Shown here: one piece after another, positions 13,341-26,416 of the stretch
Numbering within the stretch: position 1 is the stretch's first letter
How the letters are laid out: each line of letters starts with the position of its first letter
Assembly: GCF_024679095.1 (NCBI RefSeq)
Contig: NW_026111825.1
Coordinates: 1 to 64,000 of the forward strand
Reading direction: 5' to 3'
Source of the DNA: Eriocheir sinensis
Lineage: Eukaryota > Arthropoda > Malacostraca > Decapoda > Varunidae
DNA: 64,000 bases
Made by a program: the position numbers and the translations under genes
Notes under the pieces: model-generated
Database searches by the model: none
Told to the model about the DNA's origin: nothing
What the model saw: the letters and a program-made list of their open reading frames with translations, nothing else

Positions 13341-13577
13341 TTTCTTCTCCCTCCTCCAAATACACTGATTATAATTGGTTGTAGAATTTACCGAGTCCTT
13401 AACGTCAACTTTTAATTAATTGAAAAGTGAGTCCTGCAGCATAGTAAGGGATGGACGATGAATAAGGTTTTGATTCCCGACAACACGCGCTAATCTTGTT
13501 CCCTGAGCTTTCCCCGCCGAGGAAGGTCAGGTTAACGCAACCACAAGGGAGGTGTTAAGGTCATTAAATATCTTACG

Positions 13578-13643
<66 letters not shown>

Positions 13644-13873
13644 TCACATATATATACATTTTCGGCACCCACCCGCCAGCCCAGCTGCCCCGCGTGACAG
13701 GTGTTGAGAGCACTATCACATCAAGCATCGGGACGGAGGGCGGAGAAGGGGAGGAGGGTGGGGAGGGGTCGCAGGAGAGGCCAGAAACACCCTCTTGACA
13801 GCCGCTGACAGACCGGCTCGCCGCCCACACCCCTGCACCGACGTGGGGTAAATAATCATTAGTTCTCCCTAAG

Positions 13874-13910
<37 letters not shown>
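13283..13910. repeat. (GT)n and (CA)n microsatellites
   Basis: (GT)n at 13286-13338 and (CA)n at 13578-13640 and 13873-13910, separated by unique DNA without a recognised gene. Confidence 0.95.
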
Positions 13911-13912
<2 letters not shown>

Positions 13913-13921
13913 GCGTCCGCT

Positions 13922-14387
13922 TTCAGCTCTCCTCCTCATACTGATAGTCTTCTACCTCTTAAATTCCGCCGCAACGTTGCCTCTCTTTCTATCTTCTATC
14001 GATATTTCCACGCTGACTGCTCTTCTGAACTTGCTAACTGCATGCCTCCCCCCTCCCGCGGCCCCGCTGCACTCGACTTTCTACTCATGCTCATCCCTAT
14101 ACTGTCCAAACCCCTTATGCAAGAGTTAACCAGCATCTTCACTCTTTCATCCCTCACGCTGGTAAACTCTGGAACAATCTTCCTTCATCTGTATTTCCTC
14201 CTGCCTACGACTTGAACTCTTTCAAGAGGAGGGTATCAGGACACCTCTCCTCCCGTGTTTGATCTTCCTTTCGGCCACCTCTTTTGTTTCTTTTTTGGGA
14301 GCAGCGAGTAGCGGGCTTTTTTTTTATTATTGTTTTCTTTTTTTGTGTGCCCTTGAGCTGCTTCCTTTGTTGTAAAAAAAAAAAAAT
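13922..14387 (+). mobile_element. Jockey-like LINE, 3' fragment with poly-A
   Basis: This stretch matches, in opposite orientation, the 3' part of LINE D at 47.5-48.0 kb. It corresponds to the RT C-terminal tail (words such as tttcatccctcacgctggtaaactctggaac, read in pieces), a 3' UTR containing gcagcgagtagcgggcttttt and cccttgagctgc, and a poly-A of about 13 nt. It is 5'-truncated. No continuous frame survives. Confidence 0.85.
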
Positions 14388-14439
14388 AATGTCCTTTTGC
14401 TGCTCTGATGAAGGGTACTTTTTGCGGCTTCGAGGCCCC

Positions 14440-15624
<1,185 letters not shown>

Positions 15625-15673
15625 CAACACCTGTCTGAGATATTAAAAATTATGTATATGTGGATCTCTTGGC

Positions 15674-15721
<48 letters not shown>

Positions 15722-15733
15722 GTTATGATGTAT

Positions 15734-15793
<60 letters not shown>
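15674..15793. repeat. (GT)n microsatellites
   Basis: Two (GT)n runs (15674-15719, 15737-15793) interrupted by tagttatgatgtatac. Confidence 0.97.
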
Positions 15794-15797
<4 letters not shown>

Positions 15798-15958
15798 ACT
15801 TGTAACGATCCTGTAATCTCTCGGTATTGAATTTTTATCTTACTTACATGGGTACCTACTTTTTTGCTGTTTATTGGTCCCTTTCTCTCTCACACACCCT
15901 CTCACACCATCTGACATTTAGCTATCACCCTGTCATCATGTTTGTATCGCTGGCGCGC

Positions 15959-16003
<45 letters not shown>

Positions 16004-16106
16004 GGTATAGATGTGTGTGATCTCCTCTTCCTTCTCCACCTAATGTCCTTGTAGAATCTATTATGAAGGGTACTTTTTGCAACCCATTTGATATGTGTGT
16101 GTGTGT

Positions 16107-16147
<41 letters not shown>

Positions 16148-16291
16148 TGGGGGATGGTGTGTGGGTGGGTGTGAGTGAGTTGGTGGGTGGGGTTTAACTT
16201 TTTATATATGAGTTTTCTATCGATTTGGCTATCTGTTCAACCGCCACTCAATCTGTGTATCTATCCATCTCTTTATCTCTTTCAAGGACTA
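15792..16291 (+). repeat. Left homologous arm of the GT-rich block
   Basis: About 500 bp shared in the same order with 20262-20766. Common words are gtgaatacttgt, gggtacctactttttt, catctgacatttagctatca, ccctgtcatcatgtttgtat, ttatgaagggtactttttg, a (GT)n run, tttatatatgagttttct and ctttcaaggact. It includes (GT)n at 15958-16000 and 16095-16145. A short related piece, gatgaagggtactttttgc, also occurs near 14408. No gene is seen. Confidence 0.88.
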
Positions 16292-19200
16292 AGTGGTGTA
16301 TATGTGTCTATGTGGGTGTAGGTTTTTGTCTGTGGGTGTATGTATGGAAGTGGTGTATGTATGTCTATGTTGGTGTATATGTCTTTGTCTTTGGATGTAT
16401 GAATGGGAGTGTTGTATGTCTGTATATTCTGGTGTAATTTTCTGTGTCTGTGGGTGTATGTGAGTGGTGTATGTCTGTCTATGTGGGTGTTTTTGTGGGA
16501 TCGGTGTATTTCTATATATGTGGGTGTTTTTGCGGGAGTGGTGTATGTCTATATATGGGTTGTATATCTCTGTGTTTGTGGGTGTATAGGAGTGGTGTAT
16601 GTCTGTCTATGTGGGTGCTTATGTCAATGTCTTTGGGTGTATGTCTATGTGGCTTTATGTCTATATCTGTGGGTGTATGTCTGTCTCTTTAGCTTTATGT
16701 CTATGTCTGTGGGTGTATGTCTGTCTCTGTGGCTTTATGTCTATGTCTGTGGGTGTATGTCTGTCTCAGTGGGTTTGTCTATGTCTGTGGGTGTATGTCT
16801 GTCTCTGGGTTTGTCTATGTCTGTGGGTGTATGTCTGTCTCAGTGGGTTTGTCTATGTCTGTGGGTGTATGTCTGTCTCTGGGTTTGTCTATGTCTGTGG
16901 GTGGGTGTCTATCTCTGTGGGTTTATGTCTATGTCTGTGGATGTACGTCTATCTATGTGGGTTTATGTCCCTGTCTGTGGGTGTATGTCTATCTATGTGG
17001 GTGTATGTCTATCTCTGTGGGTTTATGTCTATGTCTGTGGATGTACGTCTATCTCTGTGGGTTTATGTCCCTGTCTGTGGGTGTATGTCTATCTATGTGG
17101 GTTTATGTTTATGTCTGTCTGTGAGTTTGTCTATGTCTGTGGGTGGGTGTCTATCTCTGTGGGTTTATGTCTATGTCTGTGGATGTACGTCTATCTATGT
17201 GGGTTTATGTCCCTGTCTGTGGGTGTATGTCTATCTATGTGGGTTTATGTCTATGTCTGTGGGCGTATGTCTATCAATGTGGGCTTATGTCTATGTCTGT
17301 GGGTGTATGTCTATCTCTGATGGGTTTGGTTTAATTTCTATGTCTGTATGTTTTTTTATGTGGGTTTATGTCTATGTGTGTGGGTGTATATCTATGTGGG
17401 TTTATGTCTATGTCTGTGGGTGTATGTCTATCTTTGTGGGTTCATGTCTATGTCTGTGGGTGTATGTCTTTCTATGATGGTTTATGTCTATGTCTGTGGG
17501 TGTATGTCTTTCTATGAGGGTTTATGTCTATGTCTGTGGGTGTATGTCTTTCTATGAGGGTTTATGTCTATGTCTGTGGGTGTATGTCTTTCTATGATGG
17601 TTTATGTCTATGTCTGTGGGTGTATGTCTTTCTATGAGGGTTTATGTCTATGTCTGTGGGTGTATGTCTTTCTATGATGGTTTATGTCTATGTCTGTGGG
17701 TGTATGTCTTTCTATGAGGGTTTATGTCTATGTCTGTGGGTGTATGTCTTTCTATGAGGGTTTATGTCTATGTCTGTGGGTGTATGTCTTTCTATGATGG
17801 TTTATGTCTATGTCTGTGGGTGTATGTCTTTCTATGAGGGTTCATGTCTATGTCTGTGGGTGTATGTCTTTCTATGAGGGTTTATGTCTATGTCTGTGGG
17901 TGTATGTCTTTCTATGATGGTTTATGTCTATGTCTGTGGGTGTATGTCTTTCTATGATGTTTGATGTCTATGTCTGTGGGTGTATGTCTTTCTATGATGG
18001 TTTATGTCTATGTCTGTGGGTGTATGTCTTTCTATGAGGGTTTATGTCTATGTCTGTGGGTGTATGTCTTTCTATGAGGGTTTATGTCTATGTCTGTGGG
18101 TGTATGTCTTTCTATGAGGGTTTATGTCTATGTCTGTGGGTGTATGTCTTTCTATGAGGGTTTATGTCTATGTCTGTGGGTGTATGTCTTTCTATGATGG
18201 TTTATGTCTATGTCTGTGGGTGTATGTCTTTCTATGAGGGTTTATGTCTATGTCTGTGGGTGTATGTCTTTCTATGAGGGTTTATGTCTATGTCTGTGGG
18301 TGTATGTCTTTCTATGAGGGTTTATGTCTATGTATGTGGGTGTATGGGAGTGGTGTATGTCTGTCAGTGTGGGTGTATACTTATATTTCTGTGTATCTGT
18401 GGGAGTATTATATGTCTGTCCAAGTGGGTGTATATGTCTTTCTGTGGGTGTAGGGGAGTGGTGTATGCTTGTCAAATTGATTATATACGTATGTCTATCT
18501 TTGTGGGTGTATGGGAGTGGTGTATGTCTGTCAGTGTGGGTGTATATGTCTTTCTGTGGGTGTAGGGGAGTGGTGTATGTGTCATGTTAGTGTTTATTTC
18601 TATGTCTATTTGTGTGTCTATCTATGTGGGTCAATATATCTATGTTTGTGTGAATGGGAGTTGGGTATGTCTGTCAAAGTGGGTGTGTTTGTCATTCTGT
18701 GGGTGTATGTGGGTGTAGGGAGATGGTGTATGTCTCTATGTGAGTGAATATGTCTTTGTGGGTGTAGGGGAGTGGTGTGTGTCTCTATGTGAGTGAATAT
18801 GTCTTTGTGGGTGTAGGGGAGTGGTGTGTGTCTCTATGTGAGTGAATGTCTTTCTGTGGGTGTATGGAAGTGATGTATGTGTTTACCTCTATGTCAGTGA
18901 GTGTATGTCTATCCATGTGGGGTGTATATGTCTATGTCTATGGGTATATTGAAGTGGTGTATGTCTGTCAGTGGGGGTGTATTCCTGTATATCTGTGGAT
19001 CTGTGGGAGTATTATATGTCTGTCCAAGTGGGTGTGTATGTCTTTCTGTGGGTGCATGGGAGTGGTATATGTCTGTCTTTGTGGGTGTATAAATACCGTC
19101 TGTGGGTGGATGAGAGTGGAGTCTGTCTGTGGGTGTATATGTCTATGTCTTTGGTGTATGAATGGGAGTGGTGTAAGTCTATGTGGGTGTATATGTCTAT

Positions 19201-20261
19201 GTCTTTGGTGTATGAATGGGAGTGGTGTAAGTCTGTCTGTGGGTGTATATGTCTATGTCTTTGGTGTATGAATGGGAGTGGTGTAAGTCTCTATGTGGGT
19301 GTATATGTCTATGTCTTTGGTGTATGAATGGGAGTGGTGTAAGTCTCTATGTGGGTGTATATGTCTATGTCTTTGGTGTATGAATGGGAGTGGTGTAAGT
19401 CTCTATGTGGGTGTATATGTCTATGTCTTTGGTGTATGAATGGGAGTGGTGTAAGTCTCTATGTGGGTGTATATGTCTATGTCTTGGGTGTATGAATGGG
19501 AGTGGTGTAAGTCTCTATGTGGGTGTATATGTCTATGTCTTTGGTGTATGAATGGGAGTGGTGTAAGTCTGTCTGTGGGTGTATATGTCTATGTCTTTGG
19601 TGTATGAATGGGAGTGGTGGAAGTCTGTCTGTGGGTGTATATGTCTATGTCTTTGGTGTATGAATGGGAGTGGTGTAAGTCTCTATGTGGGTGTATATGT
19701 CTATGTCTTTGGTGTATGAATGGGAGTGGTGTAAGTCTCTATGTGGGTGTATATGTCTATGTCTTTGGTGTATGAATGGGAGTGGTGTAAGTCTCTATGT
19801 GGGTGTATATGTCTATGTCTTTGGTGTATGAATGGGAGTGGTGTAAGTCTGTCTGTGGGTGTATATGTCTATGTCTTTGGTGTATGAATGGGAGTGGTGT
19901 AAGTCTGTCTGTGGGTGTATATGTCTATGTCTTTGGTGTATGAATGGGAGTGGTGTAAGTCTCTATGTGGGTGTATATGTCTATGTCTTTGGTGTGTGAA
20001 TGGGAGTGGTGTAAGTCTCTATGTGGGTGTATATGTCTATGTCTTTGGTGTGTGAATGGGAGTGGTGTAAGTCTCTATGTGGGTGTATATGTCTATGTCT
20101 TTGGTGTGTGAATGGGAGTGGTGTAAGTCTCTATGTGGGTGTATATGTCTATGTCTTTGGTGTATGAATGGGAGTGGTGTAAGTCTCTATGTGGGTGTAT
20201 ATGTCTATGTCTTTGGTGTATGAATGGGAGTGGTGTAAGTCTCTATGTGGGTGTATATGAA
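16292..20261 (+). repeat. GT-rich minisatellite block, about 4 kb
   Basis: The left part (16292-17440) is an irregular mixture of gtgtatgtctatctctgtg-like words. 17441-18340 is a regular 40-bp repeat (tttatgtctatgtctgtggg plus tgtatgtctttctatgaKgg), about 22 copies. 18341-19120 is irregular again. 19121-20258 is a regular repeat of about 56 bp built on gtgtaagtctctatgtgggt, gtatatgtctatgtctttgg and tgtatgaatgggagtg, about 20 copies. Long Cys/Val/Met-rich open frames follow from composition and shift between copies. Confidence 0.95.
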
Positions 20262-20420
20262 TGTGAATACTTGTCACGTTCCTGTAATCTCTCTGTATTT
20301 AATTTCTCTCTTACTTACGTGGGTACCTACTTTTTTGGAGATTATTGGTCCCTTTATCTCTTTCTCTCACACACCATCTGACATTTAGCTATCACCCTGT
20401 CATCATGTTTGTATCGCTGG

Positions 20421-20466
<46 letters not shown>

Positions 20467-20587
20467 AAGATAGAGGTGTGTGATTTCCTCTTCCTTCTTC
20501 ACCTAATGTTCTTCTTGCTCTTATTATGAAGGGTACTTTTTGAAACCCATTTGATATCTCTTGTGTAGGATGGCGTTTGGGGGATGG

Positions 20588-20651
<64 letters not shown>

Positions 20652-20766
20652 TGGGTGGGGTGTATATGTGTCAATCTTTATATATGAGTTTTCTTTCTAT
20701 CTGGGTATCTATCTGTCTGTCAATCTATCTGTCTGTCTGTCCATATCTATGTTCCTTTCAAGGACT
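20262..20766 (+). repeat. Right homologous arm of the GT-rich block
   Basis: Second copy of the arm at 15792-16291, diverged by scattered substitutions and different (GT)n lengths (20422-20463, 20587-20646). Confidence 0.88.
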
Positions 20767-21323
20767 CTCAACGCTCACTGAAAATCGTTAAGCTTAAGGT
20801 TATAGGAGGTCTCCCTCTGAACTAACTTTTATTTATTTATTTATGTATTCATTTTTTTCTCGTATCTCTCATCAGTCATTTCCCAAACATGATTCCTCCT
20901 TCCTCTCTTCCTTCCCTCCCTCTCCCCTCTATTCTAGCCCCTCCTCCTCTCCTCAATCTTTCCTCCTTCTCTTCCTTCCCTCCCTCCATCCTCAATCTTT
21001 CCTCCCCCACCCCCCTTTCCTTCCTCACTTCCATCCCTTCCCCCTTTCCCTCTTTCCTTCGTCTCTATCTCTCTTCCCCCCCCCCCCCACCCCACCTCCC
21101 CCTTTCCAGCCTCCCCCTCTTCCTCCTCTCCCACTTCCTTCAGCCGGGGAGTGAGATAAGCCGTGAAGGTCTGACGTGGGATCTGACTTTCTTCCTACAA
21201 TGAGTTATGATGATAATTATATTGAGGGTTAAATTTTAGACACTTAGATGGTTACTGTAATGATTATGAGGATGAAGCTTACGCAGGAAAAGCCTATAGG
21301 AGTTAAGGGAGTATAGGAACATG

Positions 21324-21368
<45 letters not shown>

Positions 21369-21954
21369 GGACGTGTCATAATACCTCTGCATCGTCATCC
21401 TTCTATTTATCTCCGAGGACTTACAACTCATAACAACTTAGAAGACCAGGAGGAGGAGGAGGAGGAGGAGGAGGAGGATAGGTGAAGTATGGAGAATAGG
21501 AAAACGAGGAGGAGGTTAGGTACAAAAATTCAAACAAAAGTAACAAAAGGAGGAGGAGGAGGAGGAGGAAGACGACGAGGAGGAGGAGGAGGAGGAAGAA
21601 GAGGCCTTTTGCAAACTCCTTATGTTCTTATGTTGTCTTCCCTCTTCTCCACTCCTGTTGTCTATTCTCTCCTCTCCTCTCCTCTCTTTTCTCCTCTCTC
21701 TTCTTCTCTCCTCTCATCCCATCTCTTCAGTTCCTTAAAATTCTCTTCTCTTGGTTAGACTAAAAGATATTCCCTCGTTTTCTCTTCTTAACTCATATCT
21801 TAATTTACAAAAGGCTCTCAATGTGCTGATTTTAATTATTAGCTTAACCCGCCTTCTGTGTTCTTTCCTTGATACGCGCTGACTTCAGTAATAAATAAGC
21901 TTCTCTCTCTTCTGACCTCTCTTCTGGCCTCTCCTTCTGTTCTCTTGTGTCTAG
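20767..21954. other. No gene seen; pyrimidine-rich tract, (CA)n, (GGA)n
   Basis: 20900-21140 is a C/T-rich tract with poly-C. (CA)n lies at 21328-21366 and (GGA)n at 21449-21478 and 21550-21600. No protein or RNA gene was recognised. Confidence 0.6.
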
Positions 21955-22016
21955 CGGGCCTTGTGTTCCTCTTTTTGTGTTTTACCCTTGAGCTGCCTGC
22001 CTCCCCTGCTGTAGAG
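21955..22016 (+). mobile_element. Remnant of Jockey-like LINE 3' UTR
   Basis: The segment agcgggccttgtg ... cccttgagctgcctgcctcc ... gctgtaga resembles the 3' UTR end of the fragments at 13.9-14.4 kb and 47.5 kb. Only about 60 bp are recognisable. Confidence 0.45.
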
Positions 22017-22039
22017 AAAAGGTGTGATATTTTACACTT

Positions 22040-22760
22040 GTCTGTAGCTCTCTGGTGTTAGGTGTTCATGGTTTGCTGGGTTTGGGTGTGTGATGCTTAG
22101 TTTTAGGTCTCTCATTTCCATTAATTTTAGTTTTTTTTATATTCTTCTGTAGCTTGGAAGTGTTGGGTTTTCATGGCTCGTTGTTCTTGCCTGCCTGATG
22201 TTTATTTTTAGGTTTTCTTTTTCTTTAATTTGTTTAGGCTCCTTGACTTTTTTGGTGGCTTTCAAGTGTTGGGTTTTCATGGCTTGCTGTTCATGCCTGT
22301 CTGATGTTTTTTTTTAGGTCTCTTTTCCATTAATTTGTTCAGTTTCCTAGACTTCTTCATTGTTGTATTATTTTTTCTCTTGCATTATTTTCCTGCCTTC
22401 TGTAAATCGTACTTTGCCTGAATGTATTTTCTTGTTATATTATCAATTTTTACCTCTTCTCAGTACTTCTCCAGTCTGCAAACTAGTATACCTTGCCTAT
22501 TTGTCTTAATTTACCTTGTCATGTCTCTCTTAATATGTTTTTTTATAATTATAATATCAAATTTTGCCTCCTCATAATACCTCTCCAGGCTACAAACAAT
22601 ACCGTGCCAATTTTTCTTGCGTTTTCTATTATTTTACCTTTTAACTTCTTTCCTCGATAGTTTTACCGTTTCTAAACCACATATTGCCCAGTTTTCTGGT
22701 ACTCCTTCACACCTCTTACGAACCATACCTTGCCAAGCTTCCTAACGTTTTTCTATATTT
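22040..22760. repeat. Two degenerate tandem repeats of about 115 bp
   Basis: Around tgttgggttttcatggctYg three copies lie between 22040 and 22340. A second family with the words ttaccttgcc and ctccaggctacaaac recurs from about 22400 to 22760. Both are diverged and non-coding. Confidence 0.65.
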
Positions 22761-23373
22761 TTCGTCTTCTCATCTTCCCTCGCAAGCTACTGTTCACACC
22801 ACGACTCTCCTTACCCAGCCATTTTTCCTTCTCATCCATACGTCTAACTTCAGCAAATCACACCTTACCTAACATATTTAACATCTCTCACCGTTTTCCT
22901 GCTCATCCTCCTCCGCACAGTACACGCCTTGCCTTATGCAGTCAGCTTTTTTCCCTTGCTCAGCTGTCGCCCCTCGAGGCAGGGACGAGCGGCGGGCGGT
23001 GAGAAGCGGGCGGCAAGAAGCAAGGGGCCGGTCCGTAGTGGGCGCGAGAGCTGGTTAGCACGAGCCCTCATCATCCCCGGCCGGCCCTGCCCCGCCGCGG
23101 CAAAAACGGAGTACCGCCGCCGGTCATAAGGCCAAATGGATGTAAATGTAATTTCATCTCTTACGTACCATTCCCCCGCGCACAACAACATGTATTTCTG
23201 CGCTTCGGGTTACGCTTTCGTGCTGTATTTTCTGGTGCTGTGTGGTTTTCTTACGCCGTGTGTCTTACTGGCTGTACGTTTGTAGTTAATGTGATCTTTT
23301 TTACTGTATTCTGCAGCTGCCTGTGGCTCGAACTGCAGCTGGGAAGTACAAAGAGGAATACAGGGATGTTTTA
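22761..23373. other. No gene seen; short GC- and CpG-rich patch
   Basis: 22970-23130 is clearly GC-rich with many CpGs (for example gcggcgggcggtgagaagcg), unlike its AT-rich surroundings. It could be a CpG-rich repeat or a promoter-like patch. No adjacent gene was found to support a promoter. Confidence 0.5.
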
Positions 23374-24144
23374 GGCTGCTTACACACGAGCGTTTTTGTA
23401 CGCGCGTCGAACGGACGCACAGAACGCGTCATATTTTTTGTACACGCGTTTGCCCCGCGTTCGCGTTTCTCGCCCTGCCTCCAGCCTACGACCTCCTCTC
23501 AGTCACCAACTGTCTCCTCAAGATTTCTCTTCATAATCCAGATAAATCGAGCGGCAAACCTCTATCCATGCATCTGCTTTCTTGTTCCTGTTTTTATATT
23601 CTTCGGTCGTAGGATCCCACAGGACAGGCCTCTTCCCTACTTCGGAAATAAGTTCTTCCGTGTTGTGATAGTCTGCCATTCTAGTCGTCTGAAAATGTTA
23701 GTTCATTAATTAATTGTAGTAGGCTACGCGATGTATGCATGCATGTACTATATCAATTCTTTCCAGTAGTATCTATACACATTTACTATAAACAATAAAA
23801 CTGCTTCATCACACCCAAATGCAGTACACACCAGAGTTCTGTCCACCTGAGCGGGACGGGATGGGTGACTGGCCTCTCACCCCCAGCTGAAAGTAATGAC
23901 TGATATGGCAGCAGGACCTGCGTGCGCGCGTAACCGAACGCCCGTGTGCAACCTCCCATTGAAACGAATACCCGGCAAGGACGCGAGCGTCATTATGAAC
24001 GCGCGCGTCCTTGCTGGCTCCAGCGTCTGCGCGGCGTTGCTAGCGCGTGCAACCCGTCGTGTGAAAGGTCCCATTGCACTCCATTGAAAGTTAAAACGTC
24101 GCGCACCCGAACGCGCGTACGGAAACGTTCGTGTGTAAGCAGCC
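23374..24144. mobile_element. Non-autonomous DNA transposon (PIF/Harbinger-type MITE), 771 bp
   Basis: The ends form an inverted repeat of about 34 bp starting GGCTGCTTACACACGARCGT, with three or so mismatches between arms. Both ends are flanked by the trinucleotide TTA (23371-23373 and 24145-24147), the target preference of PIF/Harbinger elements. The interior is CpG-rich near both ends (cgcgcgt words) and carries no transposase or other convincing frame. The superfamily call is inferred from the TTA duplication and the terminal GG; hAT and P types would give 8-bp duplications. Confidence 0.82.
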
Positions 24145-24147
24145 TTA

Positions 24148-25255
24148 TACGCTTGTCTGCATATATATTAATTTTTTTATGTTGTTTGGGACGTTTGACG
24201 TTTTCTTGATTTTTTTTGTGTGTGTGTCTTAAAGTGCTTTTTGCAAGTATCAGTGGGAAATATAGATGCTTTTTCATGCCTATTGTACCGATTCGCGTTG
24301 GTCTATTTTGCTATATACATTATTTTCTTTAGGTCAGTGCAGTTTTCTTACTATATCTTGCCTTAGGTGTTTGTAGACTAAACTGTTGCTTCGACGTACT
24401 AAAAGAAATATATCATAGGGCACAATTTACACGTAGCATACTGGAGGTTACAAAACTAAGAAGGACTACCGAAGTTTAACATTTACAGAACCACTATACG
24501 CATAAAGCTCGCAATTATGATCACACAAGGCATGAAATGAATGAGTACGTAAACGCTTTTTCTTACACAGACAGCGATGATCAAAACAGAGGATGGATAC
24601 CTGTAGGCAGACATAAAAAAATAGCTTGTGTACTCATAATTGTTGATGTTTGTAGGGAAGGGTGTGAGGGAGAAACGGGAATAGCAAAAACATATGAGAA
24701 AACACCATAAAGGATAAAGAACTGAATACAAACATGGGAGAAGAGCTTGAGTATTTATAACGATTGACGTTCGTAGGAAGAGGTGAAGAGGAGCAAGGAA
24801 AATAGTAAAAATATATGAAAAAACCTACCATTAGGGAGGTGAGGCTCTGTGAAGGGGCGAGGGTAGAGGAACTGAGGGACACGCACGGCTAATGAAAGCT
24901 ACACGAGGCGGGGTTTGCTGGAGAGGGAGAGAAAAAATATGAAGATGAGCCAGCAAAAAAGTTAACAAATTGGGGATTCCTTTACGACGGAAACGAAAAA
25001 AGACAAACACGACGGAAACAAAAAAAGGAGCAAATGAGTCACGACCTTTTATTATTTAGAGGCAAGAACTTACACAACGGAGGAAGAAATAATGGGAAAT
25101 GGGAAATCGGGTAAACGTTTCAATTCTATAACCTCGAGAATGACATAGTGATACCAGCACCGTTAGAAATAAATGCACGTTAATTTATAGACACTGATGA
25201 ATATACGCTAATAAGTATACGTTGATTATCTTACGTTACAATATAGTAATAGTAA
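24148..25255. other. No gene seen; weak tandem similarity
   Basis: AT-rich DNA. Segments near 24640-24710 and 24755-24825 share the words gttYgtagg, gaatagYaaaaaYatatga and aaaacacc, suggesting an old duplication of about 118 bp. No coding or RNA gene. Confidence 0.55.
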
Positions 25256-25797
25256 TGAGGAGGAGGAGGAGGTGGAAGTTATCAAAGGGAAGAAGAATAA
25301 CCTGGAGAAAAAGAAGAAGAAAAAGAAGAAAGAAGACAAAGAAAAAAGAAGCAAAGAAGCAAAGAAGCAAAAGAAGAAAAAAAACGAGAATGAGAAAAAA
25401 GAAGAATAACCCAAAGAAAAAGGGGAAGAAGGACACATAAGAAAGATGATGAAGAATACTGACAAAGGGGAAATAAAAGAGCCAATTGAAAGAATGACAA
25501 CGACTCTACATATGAAAGAAGACGTAGGAAGACGGAAGGGAAAAAAGAGGAGGAGACTGAAGGAGGAGGAGAAGGAGGAGGAAGAAGAAAAAAAAGGAAA
25601 AAGAAGAAAAAGAGGGGAAGAAAAAGAAAAAAGAAGAAGGAGAGGAGGAGGAGGAGAATGAGAGCTGGGTAAGAGGAGGAAAGAAAGAGAGTAACAGAGA
25701 AGGAGAGGAAGGGAGAGGAGGAACTTATAAACATGGGGTGACTGTAACAAGGAGACCAAACAAAGAAGTAGCATTTGGAAGAGCAAGAAACCAACAA

Positions 25798-25870
<73 letters not shown>
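25256..25870. repeat. Polypurine tract and (GA)n
   Basis: Plus strand GGA/GAA-rich 25256-25690, then (GA)n at 25800-25870. Open frames on both strands are compositional. Confidence 0.93.
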
Positions 25871-25875
<5 letters not shown>

Positions 25876-26147
25876 AAGGAGAAGGAGGAGGAGGAAGCGT
25901 GCCTTGGGTTGTGTGGAGAGAGCGGTCAAGAGCGGGGCAAACAGAGGGGGGGAGGGAGGGGGAGAGGGAGGGGAGGGGGATGCAATGGGCTAAATGGAAG
26001 GGAGAGAAGACCAGTTATCAAGGGTGGAAGGGATTACGGCGGTGTGGGTGCCTGGGATTAAGAGGGGGTGGTTGGGGGAGCAGAGAGAGAGAGAGGGAGG
26101 GAGGGGGAGGGAGAGATGGTGGGAGTGTGGGAGGGAGGGAGGGGAAT

Positions 26148-26298
<151 letters not shown>

Positions 26299-26416
26299 CA
26301 TAGATTTACATAGAAAATCAGACCACACAGACCCCATGGTCCAGACTTGGTGGTCTGTCCTTAAACCTAAGTGATTTTACATTAATCAGAAGACTCCAAA
26401 ACGTTGCATTTCTACT

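Noticed and set aside
16403..17477. Open frames of about 300 codons rich in Cys, Val, Met and Trp
   Set aside because: They come from the GT-rich minisatellite, overlap in several frames and do not keep one frame across units.
20889..21203. Pro/Ser-rich frame of about 100 codons
   Set aside because: Caused by the C/T-rich tract at 20900-21140.
22970..23130. CpG-rich patch as a promoter
   Set aside because: No transcript start, exon or gene could be placed next to it; it may be part of a repeat.
23323..23709. 128-codon plus-strand frame crossing the left end of the TTA-flanked element
   Set aside because: It runs from host DNA through the inverted repeat into the element interior, without any recognisable domain.
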